Of a stretch of 10,827 bases of DNA, positions 7,172 to 10,827 are shown piece by piece. Within the stretch, counting starts at the first letter, position 1. Each line of letters begins with the position of its first letter. Source of the stretch: an uncultured Ilumatobacter sp. GTDB lineage: Bacteria > Actinomycetota > Acidimicrobiia > Acidimicrobiales > Ilumatobacteraceae. The notes under the pieces are model-generated. The model saw only the letters and a program-made list of their open reading frames with translations, had not been told where the DNA came from and ran no database searches. The stretch lies in the NCBI GenBank assembly GCA_938091165.1, contig CALKNK010000036.1, positions 1-10,827 of the forward strand, given 5' to 3'. Both the position numbers and the translations under genes were made by a program.

Positions 7172-7831
7172 TCAGCCTCCGCCTGCGCCGGCGAACAGAG
7201 TCTGACAGGCCTCGATTGCGTCTGAGTTTGCTGGGTCCTCCGGGTCAAATTCCCAGTCGAGCAAGCCGGCCGCACCATCACTCAGGTCAGGGTCCGACAC
7301 GTCGATGCCTTCGTCTCGAAGGCACTGCGCGAAGGCCAAGAGTTGATCTTGAGTCTCCGTGGTCATGCCCCCTCCGTTGTTCGGGAGGAAGCTCGCGCCA
7401 GCGATGATCGGGCCGCAGACTGGGATCGCCGCCTGGACCTCATCTGATCCGAAGGCGACGTCGCCTCCTGGACCGACAGCTCCACCTCCGGTGATGTCAA
7501 TACTTCCGTCTGCGTTCGTTGACGGGTCGGGCCACTCATCGATGCCCTGGTCGCGCATGCACTGGGCAAACTGCAGCGCCAACTCTTCTTCGCTGACATC
7601 GGCCGTCGGCTCGGCTGGCGGCTCAGCGTCTTCGACCACGACAATTTCACCCGGATCGGCTTGCGGAGCGGCATCGACGACGACGACCCCGCCATCGTCG
7701 GGTTCGGTGGCCGCGCTATCGGAGCTCTCGCTGCCACCACATGCAGCAACAAAAAGTCCCGTTAAGGCAACAATGGCAAACTGCTGGAATCGGCGTTTCG
7801 TGTTTCGATGCGTGTGTCTCATGGACGACAT
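7172..7831 (-). CDS. Small lipoprotein with two FAQC-[M/L]-RD-x-GID repeats (219 aa), first gene of the operon
   Basis: The N-terminus MSSMRHTHRNTKRR is basic and is followed by a hydrophobic segment and the lipobox VAAC, with lipidated Cys31. An acidic Pro/Ala/Asp linker spans about 32-80. Two homologous halves follow: FAQCMRDQGID (88-98) followed by PDPS, and FAQCLRDEGID (167-177) followed by PDLS. Each half has a second Cys (139 and 209), which suggests one disulfide per half. This is a common actinobacterial lipoprotein type found next to peptidoglycan-binding adaptors and MacB-type transporters. Its biochemical role is, to my knowledge, undefined; substrate or signal binding is inferred from context. 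ATG 7831 was chosen because it follows a GGAGG about 13 bases upstream and supplies a proper signal peptide; ATG 7822 is an alternative. The longer open frame to 8104 runs into the divergent regulator gene and is rejected. The stop is four bases from the adaptor's start. Confidence 0.88.
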   Translation of the reverse strand: MSSMRHTHRNTKRRFQQFAIVALTGLFVAACGGSESSDSAATEPDDGGVVVVDAAPQADPGEIVVVEDAEPPAEPTADVSEEELALQFAQCMRDQGIDEWPDPSTNADGSIDITGGGAVGPGGDVAFGSDEVQAAIPVCGPIIAGASFLPNNGGGMTTETQDQLLAFAQCLRDEGIDVSDPDLSDGAAGLLDWEFDPEDPANSDAIEACQTLFAGAGGG

Positions 7832-7855
7832 TGTCTGGTGAGAACCTCCAGACAA
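7831..7855. promoter_or_regulatory. Perfect palindrome over the ribosome-binding site of the first operon gene
   Basis: TTGTCTGG at 7831-7838 and CCAGACAA at 7848-7855 are exact reverse complements with a 9-base centre. On the minus strand the Shine-Dalgarno GGAGG (7845-7849) straddles the upstream arm and the loop, and the first base of the start codon (7831) is the last paired base. It could act as a repressor operator or as an mRNA hairpin that hides the ribosome-binding site. The position favours a control function. Confidence 0.6.
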
Positions 7856-7967
7856 AGTCAACGCAACCTTGAGGCTTGCTGGAGATCCGGATCGCCACTC
7901 CCGCCCGTTCAGCAAATCTCCAGCTTTCTTGGAGACGGCGCACAGGTTCGTGTGCGATTCTGATGAG
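7832..7967. promoter_or_regulatory. Divergent control region between the exporter operon and the two-component system
   Basis: The 136 bases separate the start of the leftward lipoprotein gene (7831) from the rightward regulator (7968), so both promoters should lie here. CTCCAG-type sequences recur four times: 7847-7851 on one side, GCTGGAGAT at 7878-7886, its exact reverse complement ATCTCCAGC at 7916-7924, and TTGGAGA at 7929-7935. The two 9-bp elements are 38 bp apart. These are plausible binding sites for the adjacent OmpR-type regulator. A weak -10-like GATTCT (7956-7961) lies seven bases before ATG 7968, which would allow a leaderless mRNA. No convincing -35/-10 pair was found for either direction. 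Confidence 0.5.
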
Positions 7968-8669
7968 ATGCAAGCAGAGTCCGCATCGGCCACGAAGGTC
8001 CTGGTGGTCGACGATGAAGAGAACATCTCGTTCCTCGTCTCCTCTGCTCTGCGCGTCCAAGGATTCGATGTCACCACCGCAAGTTCAGGTGCAGAGGGGC
8101 TCAACGAGGCGCAACGGTGTCAGCCTGACGTCATCGTCCTCGACGTCATGCTCGAAGACATGGACGGGTTCGAAGTCCTTCGGCGGCTTCGGTCCGTGGG
8201 AATCGTGGCGCCCGTCTTGTTCTTGACTGCTCGGCACAACACCGAAGACCGAGTGAGAGGCCTGACAGCGGGCGGTGATGACTACATCGTCAAACCATTC
8301 GCGCTCGAAGAACTAGTGGCGCGTGTACACGTTGCGATGCGTCGGAACAATGATGCGGCCTCGGCGAGTAATCGGATGCAGGTCGGAGATCTCGTTCTCG
8401 ACGGTGACGCCCACCGGGTTTGGCGAGGCGACGACGAGGTGGTGTTGTCGGCGACTGAGTTCAAGTTGCTTCGCTGCTTAATGTCGAACGCCGGGCGCGT
8501 GGTCAGTCGGGGCCAGATCCTCGATCATGTGTGGAACTACGACTTTGACGGGGAATCGGCGATCATCGAGTCATTCATCAGCAACCTACGCAAGAAGGTC
8601 GACAAGCACGATCCGAAGCTGATTCACACGATTCGCAGCATCGGGTACAGCATTCGAGAACCTTTGTGA
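7968..8669 (+). CDS. OmpR/PhoB-family response regulator (233 aa)
   Basis: The N-terminal receiver domain (about 10-125) has the acidic pair Asp15/Asp16 in VLVVDDEEN, the phosphoacceptor Asp59 in VIVLDVMLEDMDG, Thr87 in FLTAR and Lys109 in VKPF. All switch residues are intact. The C-terminal winged-helix DNA-binding domain (about 137-231) shows LSATEFKLLRCLMSNAGRV (160-178), the recognition-helix region ESFISNLRKKVD (201-212) and the terminal hairpin IHTIRSIGYSI (219-229). ATG 7968 starts just before the first strand; an upstream in-frame start at 7869 would run 33 extra residues without domain content. No strong Shine-Dalgarno is present. Its stop overlaps the kinase start (GTGA), so the pair is coupled. 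The likely target is the divergent exporter operon, its own promoter, or both. Confidence 0.96.
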   Translation: MQAESASATKVLVVDDEENISFLVSSALRVQGFDVTTASSGAEGLNEAQRCQPDVIVLDVMLEDMDGFEVLRRLRSVGIVAPVLFLTARHNTEDRVRGLTAGGDDYIVKPFALEELVARVHVAMRRNNDAASASNRMQVGDLVLDGDAHRVWRGDDEVVLSATEFKLLRCLMSNAGRVVSRGQILDHVWNYDFDGESAIIESFISNLRKKVDKHDPKLIHTIRSIGYSIREPL

Positions 8670-10012
8670 CGTTACGCACCCGACTTCTCGTGGGCGTGTT
8701 CGGTGTCGCTGTTGTGCTTGCCCTGCTCGGAATTTCCATCACGGTGACCCAGCGCAGCCAATTTTACAACCAGCTCGACGGACAGCTCGAAGCCATCGAA
8801 AACGTCATCAGCCAGCTCGACGACCGGCCACCTGTCGAACGCCCTGGTGACAGCAATTCGATCTTGGGCAACACCTACATCGGCGTCGTCTCACCGGACG
8901 GCAACTTGCTTCCGATCGCGACGCCCATCGATGACCCCGAACTCGTGCCGGCCATCCCGAATGGCCAAGGCCTCGACAGTCCCACCACGCTTGGCACGGT
9001 GTCCGGCGATGCAGACCACGTTCGCGCATCGACCGTCGTCGTCAACGGTCAGCTCGTGCTCTTCGCCCTGCCGACCACCGAGGCCGACGAGTCGCTTCGG
9101 TCGCTCATCATCGCGGAGGCAACCGCAGGTGCGATCATTCTTTTTTCGCTGGCCCTGTTCGTGTGGTGGATGATCCGGCACGGTCTCCGACCGATCCGCA
9201 AGATGACCGAGGCGGCAGATGCCATTGCTGCGGGCGCCGTCGATCGTCGGGTCGAACAGCCAACTGGCCGGACTGAAGCTGCCCGGCTCGGACGGGCGCT
9301 GAACCTGATGATCGATAGGACCCAGGAGGCCGAGGCGCAACGGTCTCGCTTCACGGCCGACGTGAGCCACGAACTCCGAACTCCGCTCACCACACTGCAG
9401 GGTTACGCTGCGTTGTACCAGCAGGGTGCTCTCGAAGAACCGGGGGCACTTGATGATGCAATGCGACGAGTCAGCGATGAGGCCGGTCGTATGAAACGCA
9501 CCGTCGAACAACTACTCACGCTGTCCGACCTTGACGAACGGCGACCGCCCAACCGTGAAGCACTTGTCATACACGATCTACTCAGCGACATCGCGGCAGA
9601 TATACACGCCGCGCAACCCGAGCGTGTTGTCACTGTCAGCGCCGACAGCGATGTGATTGCGCATGCGAATGGTGACCAACTCTTCCAAGCTCTTACCGCG
9701 TTGGCTTCCAATGCAATGAGGTACACCTCAGCGGATTCTCCGATTGAACTTGACGCAACCGCTATCAGAGAGCGTGTCCGAATTGAAGTTCGGGACCACG
9801 GTCCCGGAATCTCTGCTTCGGACGTTCCGCATGTCTTTGAACGTTTGTATCGGAGCGATAAGGGCCGGGCCCGAACTACGGGTGGTAACGGGCTAGGACT
9901 GGCGATAGTGGCAGCTATCGCTGACGCCCACAATGGCACGCGGGGCGTCCATCCCACACCTGGCGGAGGGGCAACAATCTGGATAGAACTCCCGAGTGTT
10001 GATGTCCGGTGA
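8666..10012 (+). CDS. Membrane sensor histidine kinase with HAMP domain (448 aa)
   Basis: This is the partner kinase of the preceding regulator. TM1 is at about residues 8-28, a short extracytoplasmic sensor domain at 30-145, TM2 at about 148-170, and HAMP at about 171-223 (GLRPIRKMTEAADAIAAG). The dimerisation/H-box is FTADVSHELRTPLTTLQGY with the phosphorylated His235. The catalytic domain shows the N-box LASNAMRYT (Asn349), G1 DHGPGIS (377-383), F-box VFERLYR (390-396) and G2 GGNGLGLAIV (406-415). All catalytic boxes are present. The sensor domain of about 115 residues matches no named sensor that I recognise. The GTG start at 8666 overlaps the regulator stop by four bases. From about 9540 onward the coding sequence looks somewhat less GC-rich than the upstream half. 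Confidence 0.96.
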   Translation: MTLRTRLLVGVFGVAVVLALLGISITVTQRSQFYNQLDGQLEAIENVISQLDDRPPVERPGDSNSILGNTYIGVVSPDGNLLPIATPIDDPELVPAIPNGQGLDSPTTLGTVSGDADHVRASTVVVNGQLVLFALPTTEADESLRSLIIAEATAGAIILFSLALFVWWMIRHGLRPIRKMTEAADAIAAGAVDRRVEQPTGRTEAARLGRALNLMIDRTQEAEAQRSRFTADVSHELRTPLTTLQGYAALYQQGALEEPGALDDAMRRVSDEAGRMKRTVEQLLTLSDLDERRPPNREALVIHDLLSDIAADIHAAQPERVVTVSADSDVIAHANGDQLFQALTALASNAMRYTSADSPIELDATAIRERVRIEVRDHGPGISASDVPHVFERLYRSDKGRARTTGGNGLGLAIVAAIADAHNGTRGVHPTPGGGATIWIELPSVDVR

Positions 10013-10193
10013 CGTTGTCACAGTGTGTTGAGATTGTGGGTGTCACCAAGCTGACTTCGTGTGGGCAACTTGCGGTCCGTATCGGAGCTCCGAACTTGAC
10101 CCGCAGCGAGGTAGCCCGGACGATTTGTTGTGCTGCAACTCAGCGGAGCACAGACGCACTCATTTCCACGCCAACAACATGGTCGACACAAAA

Positions 10194-10225
10194 CCGTGTG
10201 ATCACAACACCCGGACCCGTGTGAT
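10194..10225. repeat. TGTGATCACA palindrome plus direct repeat of CCGTGTGAT
   Basis: CCGTGTGAT occurs at 10194-10202 and again at 10217-10225, 23 bp apart (about two helical turns). The first copy is completed to a perfect 10-bp palindrome TGTGATCACA at 10197-10206. Such spacing is compatible with a dimeric DNA-binding protein or iteron-like units, but only two copies are present. Confidence 0.5.
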
Positions 10226-10273
10226 TTATGCAGCCACCCAGAACACCAAACCCACAGCCCGTACGGGTGAATC

Positions 10274-10312
10274 TTTTCTTCTAAGACCCCGCCATGGGGT
10301 CTTAGAAGAAAA
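10274..10312. repeat. Perfect 17-bp-arm inverted repeat
   Basis: The arms 10274-10290 and 10296-10312 are exact reverse complements around a 5-base centre (GCCAT). The outer part of each arm is T-rich or A-rich and the inner part ends in CCCC/GGGG. A third partial copy, TTAGAAGAAAAA, lies at 10324-10335, exactly 22 bp after the same 12 bases at 10302-10313. As a terminator it would be atypical: a U-run follows the stem in neither direction, and the T-rich side precedes it. Better candidates are a protein-binding or recombination site, or a replication hairpin. It could still stop transcription from the kinase, 260 bp upstream. Confidence 0.85.
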
Positions 10313-10505
10313 ACCTCGAACTGTTAGAAGAAAAAACGGTGAAGCCTGAACACCAGTTGTGTTTGTTCACCCGAACGCATCCGGCGGCCTCCGCAACGAC
10401 CAAGGTGGCCACTGCCGCGGCCAGCGCCATAGGCTTCTGGGCTGCGCGAGCTGCGCTAGGGCCGCTCATTGTTCCGCACCCGCCTGCAACTGACAGACTG
10501 GCTCC

Positions 10506-10667
10506 GTGGAGTTCGCAGCTAGGTGCCCAAGCTGTCCTGTTTCCGGATTGGTGGGATCGCAGTTTGAGATGATGGGACGCTCGGATGGACGCCCGGTGAT
10601 GCGTTGCCTCAACTGCGGCTCTGGGATGATCGTCACGAATCCCGGCCGGGCCATGCTGCCGACATAG
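10506..10667 (+). CDS. Small zinc-ribbon-type protein (53 aa, GTG start)
   Basis: The frame opens after TGA 10491-10493. A GTG at 10506 gives 53 residues ending in TAG 10665-10667. The protein has CPSC at 7-10 and CLNC at 34-37, followed by Gly, with 23 residues between the two knuckles. This is the classic spacing of a four-Cys zinc ribbon. Short zinc ribbons bind DNA, RNA or protein partners; which one is unknown here. No strong Shine-Dalgarno is present. In the closed circle the recombinase-like ORF follows 74 bases later in the same direction. The low probability of two CxxC knuckles in so short a random frame is the main argument that this is real. It could also be a truncated relic. Confidence 0.5.
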   Translation: MEFAARCPSCPVSGLVGSQFEMMGRSDGRPVMRCLNCGSGMIVTNPGRAMLPT

Positions 10668-10686
10668 TGGTGCGGGCGACCCGGTG

Positions 10687-10827
10687 ACGGGTTGTGGAGG
10701 CCTTGATTGCGTAATCGGACGATGTTCGGACTGTCCGGTATGTGAACACTTCAAACAGCTCTCTTGCCAATGCTCAACACCTTCCTGCCGAGGTGGTGTC
10801 AGCAATCGTGAACTATCAGCCGTCGGA
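10687..10827. repeat. Right copy of exact 141-bp terminal direct repeat
   Basis: This is the second copy of bases 1-141. When the circle is closed it should be counted once, so the sequence after 10686 continues at base 1. The zinc-ribbon ORF (10506-10667) is then followed directly by the recombinase-like ORF that starts at 56 (equivalent to 10742). Confidence 0.95.
10742..10827 (+). pseudogene. Redundant, truncated copy of the recombinase-like ORF start
   Basis: This is the first 86 bases of the ORF that begins at 56, repeated because of the terminal overlap and cut by the end of the window. It is not a separate gene if the molecule is circular. Confidence 0.35.

Larger units (their letters stand above)
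10013..10505. other. Repeat-rich region without a convincing gene
   Basis: Between the kinase stop and the zinc-ribbon ORF no reading frame has credible protein features. The region carries several dyads: GTGAC/GTCAC at 10009-10021 over the kinase stop, CGGAGCTCCG at 10083-10092 inside a longer imperfect stem (10071-10105), TGTGATCACA at 10197-10206 and a 39-bp palindrome at 10274-10312. In a circular molecule this and 1-335 form the only non-cargo segment, so replication, maintenance or recombination sites are most likely to be here. No DnaA-box cluster or known origin was recognised. Confidence 0.5.

Noticed and set aside
7829..8104. Upstream extension of the small lipoprotein gene to 8104
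   Set aside because: It would run through the divergent promoter region and into the response regulator gene, and would place the signal peptide 90 residues inside the protein.
10197..10206. CRP/FNR-type binding site
   Set aside because: Half-sites TGTGA and TCACA are present but without the usual 6-base spacer, and no gene starts nearby.
10009..10224. 71-codon frame right after the kinase
   Set aside because: It overlaps the kinase stop and has Thr/Ser-rich sequence without a motif; the region is dominated by palindromes.
10274..10312. Intrinsic terminator for the kinase operon
   Set aside because: The stem is perfect, but no U-run follows it on either strand. It is kept as an inverted repeat with termination only as a possibility.
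10013..10505. tRNA gene or tRNA-derived attachment site, CRISPR array, integron attC site
   Set aside because: No T-loop-like GGTTCGAATCC, no regularly spaced repeats of about 30 bases and no paired attC core sites were found.
10339..10572. GTG-start frame of 77 codons with a hydrophobic stretch (ATAAASAIGFWAARAALG)
   Set aside because: It overlaps the zinc-ribbon frame by 67 bases and has no recognisable motif. Its alanine-rich stretch is matched by an equally hydrophobic frame on the opposite strand, which points to base composition. A small membrane protein cannot be fully excluded.
10302..10805. 167-codon minus-strand frame running over the circle junction
   Set aside because: The product is His/Arg/Pro-rich without domains and is antisense to the zinc-ribbon and recombinase-like frames, which have real motif content.

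Overview
The window looks like a complete small circle cut open. Its first 141 bases (1-141) are repeated base for base as its last 141 (10687-10827). The non-redundant content is therefore 10,686 bp that closes on itself. An overlap of exactly 141 bases is what a k=141 de Bruijn assembler leaves on a circular contig or graph loop. The DNA could be a plasmid, an excised circle, a tandemly amplified chromosomal segment or an assembly loop. No replication, partition or mobilisation gene is recognisable. The host is probably a high-GC actinomycete (Actinomycetota). Support comes from GC-rich codon choice, the Cys-containing FAQC[ML]RD lipoprotein family, and an adaptor with peptidoglycan-binding inserts, as in the actinobacterial version of MacAB-type exporters. 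An Acidimicrobiia-like source is a guess from the Asp/Glu/Thr-rich secreted proteins.

Layout: seven genes read leftward from about 7831 to 336 as one tightly packed operon. In transcription order they encode a small lipoprotein, a membrane-fusion adaptor with peptidoglycan-binding domains, an ABC ATPase, a MacB/FtsX-type permease, an NTF2/SnoaL-like protein, a secreted beta-propeller-like protein and a large lipoprotein. Four consecutive junctions, from adaptor to propeller gene, are 4-base stop/start overlaps (GTGA or ATGA). This implies translational coupling and a single functional unit. Diverging from this operon across a 136-bp control region (7832-7967), an OmpR-type response regulator and a HAMP sensor kinase read rightward, also joined by a GTGA overlap.

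The remaining ~1 kb of the circle (10013-10686 joined to 1-335) lies between the convergent ends of the two transcription units. It holds several strong palindromes and direct repeats, a small zinc-ribbon ORF (10506-10667), and a short ORF crossing the circle junction that resembles the N-terminal part of an actinobacterial tyrosine recombinase, broken by an in-frame TAG.

Proposed working model (inference): the kinase/regulator pair senses an envelope signal and controls the divergent exporter operon. The ATPase, permease and adaptor export or extract a substrate. The lipoproteins and the propeller-like protein act outside the membrane. The most unusual points are the circular form without a recognisable replicon, the duplicated lipoyl/peptidoglycan-binding module in the adaptor, the NTF2-like and secreted genes fused by overlap to the exporter operon, and a perfect palindrome over the ribosome-binding site of the operon's first gene.
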